Shown here: positions 16,812-27,317 of the stretch, in pieces
Layout: every line of letters starts with the position of its first letter
Position numbering within the stretch: position 1 is the first letter of the stretch
NCBI GenBank assembly: GCA_014381305.1
Contig: JACNLW010000075.1
Span: 1 to 57,044, forward strand
Direction: 5' to 3'
From: Planctomycetota bacterium
GTDB lineage: Bacteria; Planctomycetota; Phycisphaerae; Phycisphaerales; SM1A02
DNA: 57,044 nucleotides
Made by a program: the position numbers and the translations under genes
The notes under the pieces: generated by a model
What the model was told of the DNA's origin: nothing
Database searches by the model: none
The model's input: only the letters and a program-made list of their open reading frames with translations

Positions 16812-16998
16812 ATTGGGCTACCTCCAACTGCGTATTTTTCAACGCGTATATACAAAAATCCACAGCGTCGAGAGCCGACACTAATCAATGGTTGAACAGT
16901 GTCTTAGCAGTACGCCTCTACGTCAAGTTCCATTTACCTAAGATCCGGTTTTATCATAGATTAGGGGTGATTAATGCGTATTTTTAGCCCCTTTGGTT

Positions 16999-17007
16999 TG
17001 GTATAAT
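16999..17007 (+). promoter_or_regulatory. Extended -10 promoter of the lysine aminotransferase gene
   Basis: TGG followed by TATAAT (17002-17007), a perfect -10 hexamer with the upstream TG that compensates for a weak -35 box. It lies 65 bp before ATG 17072. The same region has two copies of TGCGTATTTTT (about 16829 and 16974). Confidence 0.55.
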
Positions 17008-17071
17008 CCCCAAGTTGGGCTTTGAATCCCAAGAATCAGAAATCTTCCCTATCCCAACCGAAAGGCAAAAT

Positions 17072-18400
17072 ATGACCGTTCAACCAAATGAAGTTCACAA
17101 ATTATTGAGTCGCTATCAACTCGCTGATGGCTATGACATGGTCGTAGATCTAGATAAATCAAAAGGCGTGTGGATACACGACTCTGCATCGGGCGAAGAT
17201 TTCTTGGATGCATTCACATGCTTTGCATCATGGCCACTTGGTTTTAATCATCCCGAGTTGATGGAAGATGAATTTAGTAATGAAATTCTTAAAGTATCGC
17301 GAAACAAAATTGCAAATTCAGATTTATACACAACTGAACTGGCAGAATTTGTTGAAGCGTTTGGTTCAAAGGTAACGCCTGAAGGATTTTCACATCACTT
17401 CTGGGTTTCAGGTGGCGCGCTTGCTGTTGAAAATGCGTTGAAGACAGCCTTTGATTGGAAAGCAAGAAAACTCGGTAGAACAAATTTCTTAGATGACGTC
17501 AACGATTTAGCAGTGTTGCATTTTGAACAGGCGTTCCACGGTCGCAGTGGTTACACAATGAGTTTAACAAACACACTACCCGATAAAATTGGATTGTTTC
17601 CGAAATTCAATTGGCCACGAGTATCCACTCCGCATTGTGAGTTTGATAATGAAGGCAACGTGTGTAACGACATCGAGGCGTTGGAAGCAAAGACGTATGC
17701 GGAAATAGAACGTGCTTTTGAAGAACATTCAAACAGAATTGCCGCAATCGTCATTGAGCCGATGCAGGGTGAAGGCGGCGACAACCATTTCCGCGATGAA
17801 TTCCTACAAAAACTTCGTCAATACGCAGACGAACGCGAAGCGTTGTTGGTTTTTGATGAAGTGCAAACTGGCTTCTATGGTTCAGGAAAGCCTTGGTTTT
17901 GGCAACACTCCGGCGTTAGACCGGACGTTGTTTCCTTTGGTAAAAAGACGCAAACTTGCGGTATTTATGCAGGAAGTCGAATCGACGAAGTACCAGACAA
18001 CGTCTTCAAACTTTCTAGCCGCATTAACTCTACATGGGGTGGTAATCTTGTTGACATGGTGCGTTGCACACAATTTATCAAAATAATAGAACGAGATAAT
18101 ATTGCAGATCTTGTGACAAAGGTTGGCAATTACATCATTGCAGGATTGCGAGATATCCAAAAAGAAACAGAAGTGTATACAAGCGTGCGAGGCAAAGGAT
18201 CCTTGATTGCGTTCACAATGGAAAATCCAGATCAACGTGCAAACATGTTGCAGTCAATGTTCAACGAAAAAATGCTTGCTTTGCCGTGCGGTAAAAAATC
18301 AGTACGGTTCCGATTGCCTTTGGTGATGACTATGGAAGATGCGAGTGAACTGTTGAATCGAACACGAAACGCTGCCAAGTCAATGGCTGCAACTGTCTAA
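17072..18400 (+). CDS. lat: L-lysine 6-aminotransferase
   Basis: PLP enzyme of 442 residues that transfers the epsilon-amino group of lysine to 2-oxoglutarate, giving allysine, which cyclises to piperideine-6-carboxylate. Family text is clear: GGALAVENALKTAFDWKARK near 114-133, FDEVQTGFYGSGKPWFWQHS near 261-280 with the PLP-contacting Asp262, and SFGKKTQTCGIYAG near 288-301 containing the Schiff-base lysine (Lys291 or Lys292). ATG 17072 follows GAAAGG at good spacing; TTG 17015 is too far upstream. The FIST gene follows by 10 bp. No dehydrogenase for allysine lies beside it. Confidence 0.9.
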   Translation: MTVQPNEVHKLLSRYQLADGYDMVVDLDKSKGVWIHDSASGEDFLDAFTCFASWPLGFNHPELMEDEFSNEILKVSRNKIANSDLYTTELAEFVEAFGSKVTPEGFSHHFWVSGGALAVENALKTAFDWKARKLGRTNFLDDVNDLAVLHFEQAFHGRSGYTMSLTNTLPDKIGLFPKFNWPRVSTPHCEFDNEGNVCNDIEALEAKTYAEIERAFEEHSNRIAAIVIEPMQGEGGDNHFRDEFLQKLRQYADEREALLVFDEVQTGFYGSGKPWFWQHSGVRPDVVSFGKKTQTCGIYAGSRIDEVPDNVFKLSSRINSTWGGNLVDMVRCTQFIKIIERDNIADLVTKVGNYIIAGLRDIQKETEVYTSVRGKGSLIAFTMENPDQRANMLQSMFNEKMLALPCGKKSVRFRLPLVMTMEDASELLNRTRNAAKSMAATV

Positions 18401-18410
18401 GGAAAAAGCG

Positions 18411-19577
18411 ATGCGCGGTGCTGCCGCAATCAGCGAACATCTCGATACGCGGACTGCATCAATAGAAGTTGCACAGTTACTTGCAGGCGCAATGGCTGGT
18501 CCAACGGATCTGGTCTTTGTATTCGCAAGTTTTCACCACCGTGAAACTTTGGAGCAAGCGGTTGCAGATATTCGCCGCGCGTTGTCTCCAAAAGTCATTA
18601 TTGGTTTAACAACAGAAGCAGTGGTTGGATGCGATCTTGAACTCGAAGGTGTTGCTGGGCTATCAGCGATAGCAATGCACTTGCCAGGTGTAACATTAAC
18701 CCCTTGGACAACTACGCCAGAAAAACCAATTCCAATATCCAAGCCCGAAGAGATACCTGCGTGGATTGGGTTGCAGGATGACACAAAAGCGGCATTTTTC
18801 TTTGCTGATCCATTCTCAACTCCAATTACAAGATTGCTCCCAGCATTGACCAATTGCCGAAAACCAACGTTGCCAATTATTGGCGGAATGGCTTCTGGGG
18901 CTTCTCAAGCTTCGTTTAATCGGATTGTCTTGAATGATCAATCTCTGAAAACAGGGGGTGTGGGCTTGACTATTTCAGGCCCCGTCCAGTTTGATTGCAT
19001 CGTGAGCCAAGGGTGTAGACCAATTGGCAAACCATTGCGCGTGACGAAGGTGGATGGGAATGTTGTTCTTGAACTTGGAGGAAAACCTGCGCTTGATCAA
19101 CTTGCTGAACTTTCAAGAAACGTAACGGATCACGAACGCGCGTTGTTAGAAGCAGGACTTCTTCTTGGAGGGGTCATTGATGAGCACAAAACACATTTTG
19201 GAAGAGGGGATTTTCTAGTTCGATCCGTCATGGGATTAGATCGAAAACGGAAAGGTGTTGCTGGCGGTGAGTTTTATCGTTTAGGAAAAACGGTGCAGTT
19301 TCATGTTAGAGACGCGCAGACCGCTGTTGAAGATTTGCAACTGTTACTTGACGCGCAGCAACTTGACGAAACACCTTTTGCCGGTTTGCTTGTGACATGC
19401 AACGGTCGTGGTCGAAATTTGTTTCATGAAGATGACCACGATTTAACCATTATTCGTGAACGCTTGGGTGAAGTTCCAATTGCAGGATTTTTTGCTGCAG
19501 GTGAAATTGGACCGGTTGGCGGTTGTTCATTTTTACACGGACACACTGCATGTTTGACGACGTTTCGCGCTGAGTAA
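18411..19577 (+). CDS. FIST-domain sensory protein
   Basis: A 388-residue cytoplasmic protein with a FIST_N domain (about 25-205) followed by a FIST_C domain (about 225-375). Recognisable pieces are the FASFHHRETLEQAV start, PIIGGMASGA in the middle, and the C-terminal LLVTCNGRGRNLFHEDDHD, then IAGFFAAGEIGPVGG. FIST domains are proposed to sense amino acids or other small ligands, often attached to signalling domains; this copy is free-standing. It follows lysine aminotransferase by 10 bp and is probably co-transcribed. Confidence 0.88.
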   Translation: MRGAAAISEHLDTRTASIEVAQLLAGAMAGPTDLVFVFASFHHRETLEQAVADIRRALSPKVIIGLTTEAVVGCDLELEGVAGLSAIAMHLPGVTLTPWTTTPEKPIPISKPEEIPAWIGLQDDTKAAFFFADPFSTPITRLLPALTNCRKPTLPIIGGMASGASQASFNRIVLNDQSLKTGGVGLTISGPVQFDCIVSQGCRPIGKPLRVTKVDGNVVLELGGKPALDQLAELSRNVTDHERALLEAGLLLGGVIDEHKTHFGRGDFLVRSVMGLDRKRKGVAGGEFYRLGKTVQFHVRDAQTAVEDLQLLLDAQQLDETPFAGLLVTCNGRGRNLFHEDDHDLTIIRERLGEVPIAGFFAAGEIGPVGGCSFLHGHTACLTTFRAE

Positions 19578-19579
19578 CG

Positions 19580-20173
19580 TTATTCAATTACAGCAAGTTT
19601 AAGAAACTCACCTTCACGGACAAGTTTCACAGTGTGAAACTTAAAGTTACCGAGTGAACCGGGTGCGAAAGTAACAATGGTGTAATCACCAACAGTTTGT
19701 TGAACGACGTCGCCGAACGATTTTCCGCGAAGCAACCGCTGAACTGTTTTACCCAATTCTTTACGGTATGTATTGAAGAATGCATGAAACTCTTCTCGTC
19801 CCCGTTCTTTTGATTCATAGTTTTCACGAGTTGCTGATGAGAGGATTTGTTCGTACAACAAATCCCAATCACGATCACGTAAGCAGATGAGTGTTTGTTC
19901 TAAAACATGCTCAGGAAGAACTGCACGTAGAGTAACCTCACCAGTAATTTCATCTTCGCTACGCAGTTCAATACCATCGAGATACTGAGAGACAGCTTCG
20001 CTGCTTGTTCCCCCGACGGTTGCATACTTTATAACTGTTCCATCTTCTTTCACAATCTCATCTGGCATTTCCTTGTCCATTGCGTAATGCCATGCAGGTC
20101 TTTTATGATATTCAACACGTTGTGTTGTGCAAGCGGGAATGACTAACCAAAGAATGATCAGAGCTCGAAACAT
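19580..20173 (-). CDS. Predicted lipoprotein, function unknown
   Basis: A 197-residue protein beginning with a lipoprotein signal (ALIILWLVIPACTTQ); Cys15 would be lipidated. The rest is hydrophilic, alpha/beta, ending in a domain with VGDYTIVTFAPGSLGNFKF that recalls snoaL-like or stress-protein folds only weakly. It overlaps the upstream propeller gene's stop by one base and is co-transcribed with it. No motif identifies a function. Confidence 0.65.
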   Translation of the reverse strand: MFRALIILWLVIPACTTQRVEYHKRPAWHYAMDKEMPDEIVKEDGTVIKYATVGGTSSEAVSQYLDGIELRSEDEITGEVTLRAVLPEHVLEQTLICLRDRDWDLLYEQILSSATRENYESKERGREEFHAFFNTYRKELGKTVQRLLRGKSFGDVVQQTVGDYTIVTFAPGSLGNFKFHTVKLVREGEFLKLAVIE

Positions 20174-21300
20174 TAATGACTGTGTTGGCTGCTTGGCATT
20201 TGTGGACCAGCTTCAAGATCAAAAGTAAAGGGTGCTGTCCAAAGTTGACTTGTGCCGGTGTTTCGTTTGCTCGTCCACATCAACACATCACCTTCAGTGT
20301 TAAAGACAGGAAGCCCATCGAAACCATCTGCGTGTGTGACACGTCGTTTTCGAGTTCCGTACCTTGTTGTTCCATCTTGTTCTCCGCTGTCAGCATCGCA
20401 GATGAACAGCTCGTAATTTCGATGGCTTACTTCACTTGTTGCGTAAATGAGAAACCGACCGTTTGGATGCCAAAATGGACCCCAATTCACATGTACATTG
20501 TCAGTGAGTTGATATTCTTTTGAAATTCCAATAATTGAACCTTCGTCGTTAAATGCGAGATCAGCAACATATAGTTGCAGCAGATCATTGCCCCTCCGAT
20601 CAGATCGGTACACAATTCGCTTGCCATCGGGTGAAAAGAACGGGCCTCCGTCATATCCATCGTCTCCAACGATCAATCGGGTTGTACCGGTTTTCAAGTC
20701 AGTCACGTAAATGTCACCGATTCCACTTTTGAGGGAACAGAACAACACATGCCTACCGTCAGGGCTCCATGAACCTTCTGCTAGATAGTGTTCTGGGTCA
20801 GATACTATTGCTGAGGTTGCGTTGTTTTGCGCTAGATCACACGAAACAATGTCCATCTTTGGTGGAAATGCCCAGCGGTAGCGCCCAGATTCTCGCTGGT
20901 AGCCAGGAATGTCTTCTTCGACAAGCGGTGTCGTTGTCGTAGCGAACATGACAAGTGATTCTTCTGTTGGGTGGAACCATCCACATGTGTTTGCGGATCC
21001 CTCGTTGCTGATTCGCTCGATGTTCGTAAGCCCTGAGATCGTTCCAGTTTCGTCAAACGTGAGGTCACCAAGGTACATCCCATAATTGTCGTCAGGCGCA
21101 ACGCCTTCTTCGGGATGTTCGATTGCTTGAAAAATAACACGTTTTCCAGCGGGATCAAAGTAGCTCTCACCAGCCTTCAAGAAAAAAGCAGGATCAGTGA
21201 GTAAAACGGGGGTGCCAATCTTTCCCGTTTCATCTGGGTGTAAAGTGTCACTGTTAGAAGAGAGAACTGTGGATAACAAAACAATACAATACGTAATCAT
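20173..21300 (-). CDS. TolB/PD40-like beta-propeller protein
   Basis: Exported protein of about 375 residues with a signal peptide (residues 1-15, MITYCIVLLSTVLSS). Repeated PD40 blades are visible: SWSPDGRHVLF, FFSPDGKRIVYRSDRRGND and FWHPNGRFLIYAT, plus weaker copies. Such propellers occur in TolB and in surface or periplasmic proteins that display ligands; the domain alone does not show the role. It stops one base into the lipoprotein gene, so the two form an operon. ATG 21300 lies next to the divergent pseudouridine synthase start and is chosen because the signal peptide then begins properly. Confidence 0.75.
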   Translation of the reverse strand: MITYCIVLLSTVLSSNSDTLHPDETGKIGTPVLLTDPAFFLKAGESYFDPAGKRVIFQAIEHPEEGVAPDDNYGMYLGDLTFDETGTISGLTNIERISNEGSANTCGWFHPTEESLVMFATTTTPLVEEDIPGYQRESGRYRWAFPPKMDIVSCDLAQNNATSAIVSDPEHYLAEGSWSPDGRHVLFCSLKSGIGDIYVTDLKTGTTRLIVGDDGYDGGPFFSPDGKRIVYRSDRRGNDLLQLYVADLAFNDEGSIIGISKEYQLTDNVHVNWGPFWHPNGRFLIYATSEVSHRNYELFICDADSGEQDGTTRYGTRKRRVTHADGFDGLPVFNTEGDVLMWTSKRNTGTSQLWTAPFTFDLEAGPQMPSSQHSH

Positions 21301-21302
21301 TG

Positions 21303-21980
21303 GTGAACTCCTTGGATGACCGAACACTACATTCTACGAACTTTGATCATACGCCGCATGAAATTCCGGTCATTTATCGTGATGAATCTATTGTGGTGTT
21401 GGATAAGCCAACGAGTTTGCTTTCGGTTCCGGGAATTGGTTTTGAAAAACGAGATTGTGTCGCGGTTCGCGTTGCTTCTGCGGTTGAGGGTGCACGTATT
21501 GTTCACCGACTAGATCGAGACACGTCTGGGGTCATGATCATGGCGAATGATAAAGATTCACATCGAGAACTGAGTAGACAATTTCAAGATCGAGAAGTAG
21601 AAAAAACGTATGAAGCGATTGTGTTTGGGGTTGTAGAAGAAGAAACTGGCACAATTGATTTACCGATTCGAAAGGATATGGAAAATCGACCAAGGCAATG
21701 CGTTGATCATAAACAAGGGAAGCCGTCGTTGACGAATTGGAAAGTACTTGAACGGATGCGCGACCGTACTCGCCTTGCGTTGTATCCAAAAACAGGCCGT
21801 TCCCACCAACTTCGTTTGCATTTGCGTGAAATTGGTCATCCAATTCTTGGTGATGACTTGTATGCAACTCCTGAGCAACGAGAAATGGCACCTCGCTTGA
21901 TGCTTCATGCGGTGTTACTTCAAGTTGTGCATCCTGTAACTTTGGAATCTATGACATTCGAATCCGCTGTTCCTTTTTAA
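21303..21980 (+). CDS. RluA-family pseudouridine synthase
   Basis: A 225-residue enzyme that isomerises uridine to pseudouridine in rRNA or tRNA. The catalytic motif HRLDRDTSGVMI (Asp near residue 71), the earlier VLDKPTSLLSVPG block and the KTGRSHQLRLHLREIGHPILGD block are all present. No S4 domain is attached. The substrate cannot be told from sequence; RluA/RluC/RluD and TruC relatives share these blocks. GTG 21303 is preferred, TTG 21300 being the alternative; both overlap or touch the divergent propeller start. A strong hairpin follows the stop. Confidence 0.87.
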   Translation: MNSLDDRTLHSTNFDHTPHEIPVIYRDESIVVLDKPTSLLSVPGIGFEKRDCVAVRVASAVEGARIVHRLDRDTSGVMIMANDKDSHRELSRQFQDREVEKTYEAIVFGVVEEETGTIDLPIRKDMENRPRQCVDHKQGKPSLTNWKVLERMRDRTRLALYPKTGRSHQLRLHLREIGHPILGDDLYATPEQREMAPRLMLHAVLLQVVHPVTLESMTFESAVPF

Positions 21981-22002
21981 TGAACTCGGAGTCAATAAAT
22001 AA

Positions 22003-22026
22003 ACGCGGATGCCTGTGCATCCGCGT
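22003..22026 (-). terminator. Intrinsic terminator of clpC
   Basis: Ten perfect pairs, ACGCGGATGC and GCATCCGCGT around CTGT, followed on the minus strand by TTTATTTATT. It lies between the convergent pseudouridine synthase and clpC genes and has a T-rich tail only on the clpC side. Confidence 0.75.
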
Positions 22027-22052
22027 AGATCAGTTATAAACTGATGAAAAAA

Positions 22053-24584
22053 TTACGCTTCTGATGGTTCTGGTTCTTTTTCTTCTTCTGGCTCTTTTCG
22101 AGTTGAAGTAAAGAACAAGTGTTCATCGTCTTTCTTGTGTGTAATATCGATGCGGTCACCGCTTTTGTAATCACCAGAAAGGAGCGATTCAGCCATCGGA
22201 TCCTCAATGAAACTACTCAGAGCACGACGAAGTGGTCGAGCGCCAAAATCAGGGTTATACCCTTTTTCGATGAGAAAATCCTTGGCGTTTTGGTCAAGAT
22301 GCATTTCCATGCCTTTTTCCTTGAGCCGCGAATCAACTTTTCCAAGTTCGATATCGATGATTTGATAGAGATCGTCTTTGGTGAGTGGTCGGAAAACGAT
22401 CACATCATCAAGGCGGTTAATGAACTCTGGGCGGAAGTACTTTTCAGTTTCGGCGAGGAGTTGTTTTTGCAACTTGTCGTAATCAATTGTTTCTTCACGT
22501 TTTCCGAAGCCGAACGATTGACCACCTTTGATTAAATCCGCACCAATGTTCGAAGTCAAAATGACAATGGTATTACGGAAATCAACTTGTCGGCCGAACG
22601 AGTCAGTCAATCGACCTTCTTCCATGATTTGGAGAAGGATGTTGAATAAATCACCGTGTGCTTTTTCAACTTCGTCGAATAGCACGACTGAATATGGGTG
22701 CCGGCGAACTTTTTCAGTCAACTGTCCGCCTTCTTCGTACCCGACATATCCAGGAGGGGCGCCGACCAATCGTGAGATCGAGTGCTTCTCCATGTATTCA
22801 GACATGTCAAGATAAATCATAGAATCAGGATCACCGAACATAAAGTCAGTGAGTGCTTTTGCGAGCAACGTTTTACCAACACCAGTTGGTCCCAAGAACA
22901 AGAATGAACCCATGGGGCGGTTGGGATCTTTAAGACCACTGCGTGCTTTTCTAATCGCCCGCGCGATTTGGGTGATGGCATCGTGTTGACTGATGACCGT
23001 GTTGTGCAGTTCATCTTCAAGGTTAAGAAGACGTTCTGATTCACCTTCTTCAAGTCGAGTGAGTGGAACACCAGTCATGCTAGACATGACTTGGGCGATG
23101 ACATCTTCATCAACAAGACCGTTGACTTCGTTCATCTTTTCACGCCATTCTTTTTGAATAGTGTCTTTTTCCTTACGGATTTGTTCGGATTCATCGCGAA
23201 GGGAAGCAGCGGCTTCATAGTCAGCGTTTTTGACTGCTTCATCTTTTTTCACCTTGAGAAGTTCTAGTTTTTCTTCAAGGTCAGCCATTGAAGGTGGCTT
23301 CGTCATCGACTTCAGTCGTACGCGAGCACCGGCTTCGTCAATCACGTCGATTGATTTGTCAGGTTGCACCCTCGCTGAAATATACCGGTTGGAAAGATCA
23401 ACAGCAGCACTAATTGCTTCGTCAGTGATTTTTACACGATGGTGTGTTTCGTATCGCTCGCGTAACCCTTTCAGGATCGCAATCGTATCTTTAGTGTTCG
23501 GGGGATTGACGGCGATGGATTGAAAACGACGTTCGAGTGCTGCGTCTTTTTCAATATATTTTCGATATTCATCGAATGTTGTTGCACCAATGCACTGGAT
23601 TTCACCGCGTGAAAGTGCGGGCTTCAAAACATTGGAAGCATCGATCGCACCCTCGGCACCACCAGCACCAACAAGTGTGTGGAGTTCATCGATAAAGAGA
23701 AGAATATTTTTTGCGCGACGCACTTCGTTCATCACTGCTTTGATTCGTTCTTCAAACTGGCCTCGATATTTCGTTCCAGCAACCATCATTGCAAGGTCGA
23801 GAACAACAACACGTCGGTCATGTAAAAGATCAGGTACTTCACAAGCAATGATGCGTTGTGCAAGTCCTTCAATGATTGCTGTTTTACCAACACCTGCTTC
23901 GCCGAGCAAAACAGGGTTATTCTTTGTTCGACGGCATAGGACTTGGATGAGCCGTTCAATTTCATTATGGCGACCAATGACTGGATCGAGCTCGTCTTTC
24001 TTTGCAAGTTCGGTGAGATCGCGACCAAAACTATCAAGAGCAGGAGTTTTACTTTTACCTCGACCACGAGGCGATGGTCGTCCACCACCCTCACTCTCTG
24101 AAGGCATTTCTTCTTCTTCACCGCTCATTTCGACATCACAGTCAACACCAGCGCCAAGCAGGTTCAATACTTCTTCCCGAACATCATCAAGTTTCAAACC
24201 AAGGTTCATCAGAACCTGCGCTGCAACACCATCTTGCTCACGGAGCAAACCAAGAAGAAGGTGCTCAGTACCAACGTAATTGTGATTGAGGGATCGTGCT
24301 TCTTCTATTGCGTATTCAATCACCTTTTTCGCACGAGGTGTTTGAGGCAATTTACCCATCGTGACCATATCAGGGCCACTTTTGACGAGTTTTTCGACTT
24401 CAAGCCGAACTTTGCGGAGGTCAATTTCGAGGTGTTTGAGCACATTCGCACCAACGCCCGAACCTTCCTTCACGAGCCCAAGCAAAATATGCTCAGTGCC
24501 AATGTATTCATGATTAAAGCGTTGGGCCTCTTGATTAGCAAGAGCCATTACTTTGCGAGCGCGATCTGTCAATCTTTCAAACAT
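22053..24584 (-). CDS. clpC: ATP-dependent Clp protease ATP-binding subunit ClpC
   Basis: HSP100 unfoldase of 843 residues that feeds proteins to ClpP. It has two Clp_N repeats (about 1-145), a first AAA domain with GEAGVGKT near residue 226, a UVR-like linker (about 410-450) that marks ClpC rather than ClpA, and a second AAA domain with GPTGVGKT near residue 565. The start ATG 24584 gives [13 protein letters not shown], the usual beginning; the longer frame upstream is excluded. An acidic tail ([11 protein letters not shown]) replaces the normal end. No mcsA/mcsB or CIRCE element is seen next to it. Confidence 0.95.
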   Translation of the reverse strand: MFERLTDRARKVMALANQEAQRFNHEYIGTEHILLGLVKEGSGVGANVLKHLEIDLRKVRLEVEKLVKSGPDMVTMGKLPQTPRAKKVIEYAIEEARSLNHNYVGTEHLLLGLLREQDGVAAQVLMNLGLKLDDVREEVLNLLGAGVDCDVEMSGEEEEMPSESEGGGRPSPRGRGKSKTPALDSFGRDLTELAKKDELDPVIGRHNEIERLIQVLCRRTKNNPVLLGEAGVGKTAIIEGLAQRIIACEVPDLLHDRRVVVLDLAMMVAGTKYRGQFEERIKAVMNEVRRAKNILLFIDELHTLVGAGGAEGAIDASNVLKPALSRGEIQCIGATTFDEYRKYIEKDAALERRFQSIAVNPPNTKDTIAILKGLRERYETHHRVKITDEAISAAVDLSNRYISARVQPDKSIDVIDEAGARVRLKSMTKPPSMADLEEKLELLKVKKDEAVKNADYEAAASLRDESEQIRKEKDTIQKEWREKMNEVNGLVDEDVIAQVMSSMTGVPLTRLEEGESERLLNLEDELHNTVISQHDAITQIARAIRKARSGLKDPNRPMGSFLFLGPTGVGKTLLAKALTDFMFGDPDSMIYLDMSEYMEKHSISRLVGAPPGYVGYEEGGQLTEKVRRHPYSVVLFDEVEKAHGDLFNILLQIMEEGRLTDSFGRQVDFRNTIVILTSNIGADLIKGGQSFGFGKREETIDYDKLQKQLLAETEKYFRPEFINRLDDVIVFRPLTKDDLYQIIDIELGKVDSRLKEKGMEMHLDQNAKDFLIEKGYNPDFGARPLRRALSSFIEDPMAESLLSGDYKSGDRIDITHKKDDEHLFFTSTRKEPEEEKEPEPSEA

Positions 24585-24820
24585 AGTGTTCAGTTCTCCA
24601 CCCACATGATACGCGGGATAATTTCTATGGGCTATAAACAGAGCCCACAACTATACAATCGGTGCAAGTCGAGTTCCATTTGAGTAGATCTTCATATTTT
24701 GGGTAAAAACGTCAGATAACCACAAAAATGTTGCGAATATGCTTGAATCCTCAGTGTTTTAGCCGTGCCACGCGTGATTTATAACTCCATGAACGTGCCA
24801 TTGTGGCATAGAAGATTTGG

Positions 24821-25504
24821 TCAAACGACTCCGTTTCGCAGTTGAATAACCACATTTCCACGTTCAGCAATCTGCTGTTCGTGGGTCACCATGACAATTG
24901 TGAGCCCATCTTGATGAAGTCCTTGCAGCACGTCTAATATTTCGTTTCCTGTTGTCTCATCAAGGTTGCCAGTTGGCTCATCTGCAAGAAGTACTTCTGG
25001 CTTGTTTACAAGGGCGCGTGCGATCGCCGCGCGTTGCCGCTCACCGCCCGAGAGTTCTCGTGGGCGGTGCAACATTCGATGGTCAAGGCCAAAACGTGTG
25101 AGTAATGAGGCAGCACGTTCTCTTGCCATATCGTTATTTGTTTTTCTACCACCAATCATCGCGGGGAGCAATACATTTTCAAACACATTGAGTTCAGGGA
25201 GCAGATGATAAAACTGAAAGACAAAACCAATATCGCTGTTTCGGTACTCGTTTATTTCTTTGTTTGTTTTCTTCCAAACAGATTCACCATGAAACAAAAC
25301 TTCTCCGCTGTTTTTATCTGGGCGATCAAGTCCACCCAACAAGTGCAACAACGTTGATTTTCCGCTGCCACTTGAACCAAGCACGGTGATCCAATCTCCG
25401 CGTTGTACTTCAAGCGAAGCACCATGTAACACTGGTACTTCTGTTTTACCAAGGTGGTATGTTTTTCGAAGGTCAATGCCTTGAAGAAGCGGTGTATTAC
25501 TCAT
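24821..25504 (-). CDS. ABC transporter ATP-binding protein, LolD/MacB-like
   Basis: A 227-residue ATPase. Walker A is GSSGSGKST (43-51), the Q-loop [13 protein letters not shown], the signature [17 protein letters not shown] and Walker [14 protein letters not shown], with H-loop MVTHEQ. The small size and the [11 protein letters not shown] block match LolD, the ATPase of the lipoprotein release complex. Its start overlaps the stop of the upstream permease gene by 8 bp. About 230 bp follow before clpC, with no gene. Confidence 0.88.
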   Translation of the reverse strand: MSNTPLLQGIDLRKTYHLGKTEVPVLHGASLEVQRGDWITVLGSSGSGKSTLLHLLGGLDRPDKNSGEVLFHGESVWKKTNKEINEYRNSDIGFVFQFYHLLPELNVFENVLLPAMIGGRKTNNDMARERAASLLTRFGLDHRMLHRPRELSGGERQRAAIARALVNKPEVLLADEPTGNLDETTGNEILDVLQGLHQDGLTIVMVTHEQQIAERGNVVIQLRNGVV

Positions 25505-27302
25505 GACGCAGCGCCTTTACAGGATCGGTATCTGCAGCCTTTGCTGCAGGAATAACTGCACCAAGCAAGCAAAACAACACTGCACCAACAAGCGTGAAGG
25601 ATGCAGATGGCCAATCAATGTTGTTTGGAATAACCGAGAAATAATACACCGAAGCATCCCAGATTACGATTCCGCCCTGAGATCTCACAAAAAGGACAAT
25701 TCCACCAATTCCACCAAACGTAATTGCCGATAGCATTCCAACAACGATTGGAAGAATTTCACCACGTCGTCCCCGAACAACTACAACCCAAAGTGAAGCA
25801 ACTGAAACAACAAATGCACCAATTGCAATTGCAATTGGCGGTGCGCCCATTGCTGCGTGAATTTCATTGATGTTTTTTGTGACGAGCCAACCTATCAAGA
25901 GACCTAGAAGTGATCCTAATACTCCGATGATGCCACCGTATCGTAAGAAAATCCAGACAATTCCAGCGCGAGACGCGCCAAGACTGCGAAGGATTCCAAT
26001 GTCTCTTGTTTTTTCAAAGACGATTGCCCAGAAGATTGAAAGGATTAACGCTGCGACAACAAGATAAATAATTGAAAAGAGCGTTCGCATAAGTTCGCGT
26101 TCTTTTTCAACTGGTCCAGTAAAACTTTTTTGTTGTTCTTTCCACGTATGAATGGACAAACTTGGGTCACCTCTCGATGGTGGCATGACAGTTGTAGAAC
26201 CGCGAAGTGTTTCTCGAAACTCGTCGTACACTTTTGCGGCAATGAGCTGTAACGCATCAGCAGTCACTCCATCGGCACCACAAAGTAACACGCTCGTTGC
26301 TCTAGCGGGATCAACCCCAACAACAACAGTAGGGTCATCATTATCAACAAGCTCCGCCTTGTCGAGGTGTAATAACTGCTGCGCAGTTTCAATTGGAACA
26401 AAAATTCTCGAACTGTCAATGAGGAAGACTCCAGACTGAAATTCGTTTGTAAATGGCATGATGATTGACTCTGGTTCAATCAGTCCACCATCGGAAGCGA
26501 TGGGCAACATGGTGAGTGTGCCTTCGAATCTTGGCATCCACCAATGATCATTTCGTATGACTGCATAGGAACCATCTTGTTGTCGTTCGTTCCCATCAGA
26601 AACATGTAATCCTGAGACAATTCCCGCTTTTCCATTGCGTGACAAAGACAAGCCTTGTGCAAAAACTTTTTCTGGATTTTGTAATCGTTCGTCGTATGCC
26701 TTGACGAGTTCCCATTGTTTGTCGGAAAGTTGTGCTTCCATTGCGGACCACAGATCAGTGAATTGGTAATTCATTGTTGACCGAGCACCGCCTATGGTGT
26801 CGATGAGCAGTTGTTGTTTTTCATCGCTCATAGTCTGTAAGATTGCACTCGCGTTTTTGTTGATTGCATCGAATAGCAACCAATCCAACTGTTGTTTACT
26901 TGAAGTTTTCCAATGGAGTGAATCGTTAAATCCTGTTACTTGTGTAAAAGAATCTGGATCAATTCCCCACACTTGTACCGTTTCACTTTGCTTTGCATCT
27001 GAATCGGGGTAAGGCATTCGCAGCAATCCCCAGCCATCAACAATCGGAGTCGCCGCAAGAATGGATGGATCTTCTTCTAATTTTTCAACGAGTGTATCGT
27101 AGTGTGGAATTCCCGAAACACCGTAGGTGATGATGACATCACCCATGAGTGTTTTACCTGCAGATTGCACCATATCTAGAAAGCCAGTCATGACCGAAAC
27201 AACGACAATGACAAGTGCAACGCATAAACCAACTGCGGCGATTGCAATCAACGGGATCACGCGGCTCATTAAATATCGATTTGTTAAAAGTGTTTGGTAC
27301 AC
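25497..27302 (-). CDS. FtsX-like permease, LolC/LolE-type lipoprotein exporter subunit
   Basis: A 601-residue protein with an N-terminal helix (about 15-38, VIPLIAIAAVGLCVALVIVVV), a large periplasmic domain (about 45-405) and C-terminal membrane helices beginning near 408 (IIYLVVAALILSIFWAIVF) and including ARKTRDIGILRSLGAS-like text (EKTRDIGILRSLGASRAGIV), the FtsX signature. The periplasmic domain is longer than that of E. coli LolC, and the C-terminal membrane part has an extra 60-residue insertion. It overlaps the ATPase gene start, so the pair is one exporter; a second permease is not adjacent, suggesting a homodimer. Confidence 0.8.
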   Translation of the reverse strand: MYQTLLTNRYLMSRVIPLIAIAAVGLCVALVIVVVSVMTGFLDMVQSAGKTLMGDVIITYGVSGIPHYDTLVEKLEEDPSILAATPIVDGWGLLRMPYPDSDAKQSETVQVWGIDPDSFTQVTGFNDSLHWKTSSKQQLDWLLFDAINKNASAILQTMSDEKQQLLIDTIGGARSTMNYQFTDLWSAMEAQLSDKQWELVKAYDERLQNPEKVFAQGLSLSRNGKAGIVSGLHVSDGNERQQDGSYAVIRNDHWWMPRFEGTLTMLPIASDGGLIEPESIIMPFTNEFQSGVFLIDSSRIFVPIETAQQLLHLDKAELVDNDDPTVVVGVDPARATSVLLCGADGVTADALQLIAAKVYDEFRETLRGSTTVMPPSRGDPSLSIHTWKEQQKSFTGPVEKERELMRTLFSIIYLVVAALILSIFWAIVFEKTRDIGILRSLGASRAGIVWIFLRYGGIIGVLGSLLGLLIGWLVTKNINEIHAAMGAPPIAIAIGAFVVSVASLWVVVVRGRRGEILPIVVGMLSAITFGGIGGIVLFVRSQGGIVIWDASVYYFSVIPNNIDWPSASFTLVGAVLFCLLGAVIPAAKAADTDPVKALRHE

Positions 27303-27317
27303 GAAGTACGCATCGTA

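Noticed and set aside
23590-24279. Long plus-strand open frame (229 codons) opposite clpC
   Set aside because: It is antisense to the conserved first half of clpC; the Ser/Arg/Pro-rich translation is what a reversed conserved gene gives, and no ribosome site is present.
24585-24820. CIRCE or CtsR operator before clpC
   Set aside because: I looked for the TTAGCACTC...GAGTGCTAA repeat and for CtsR-like heptads and saw neither; only a weak GGAACT-16-TATAGT promoter-like pair on the minus strand.
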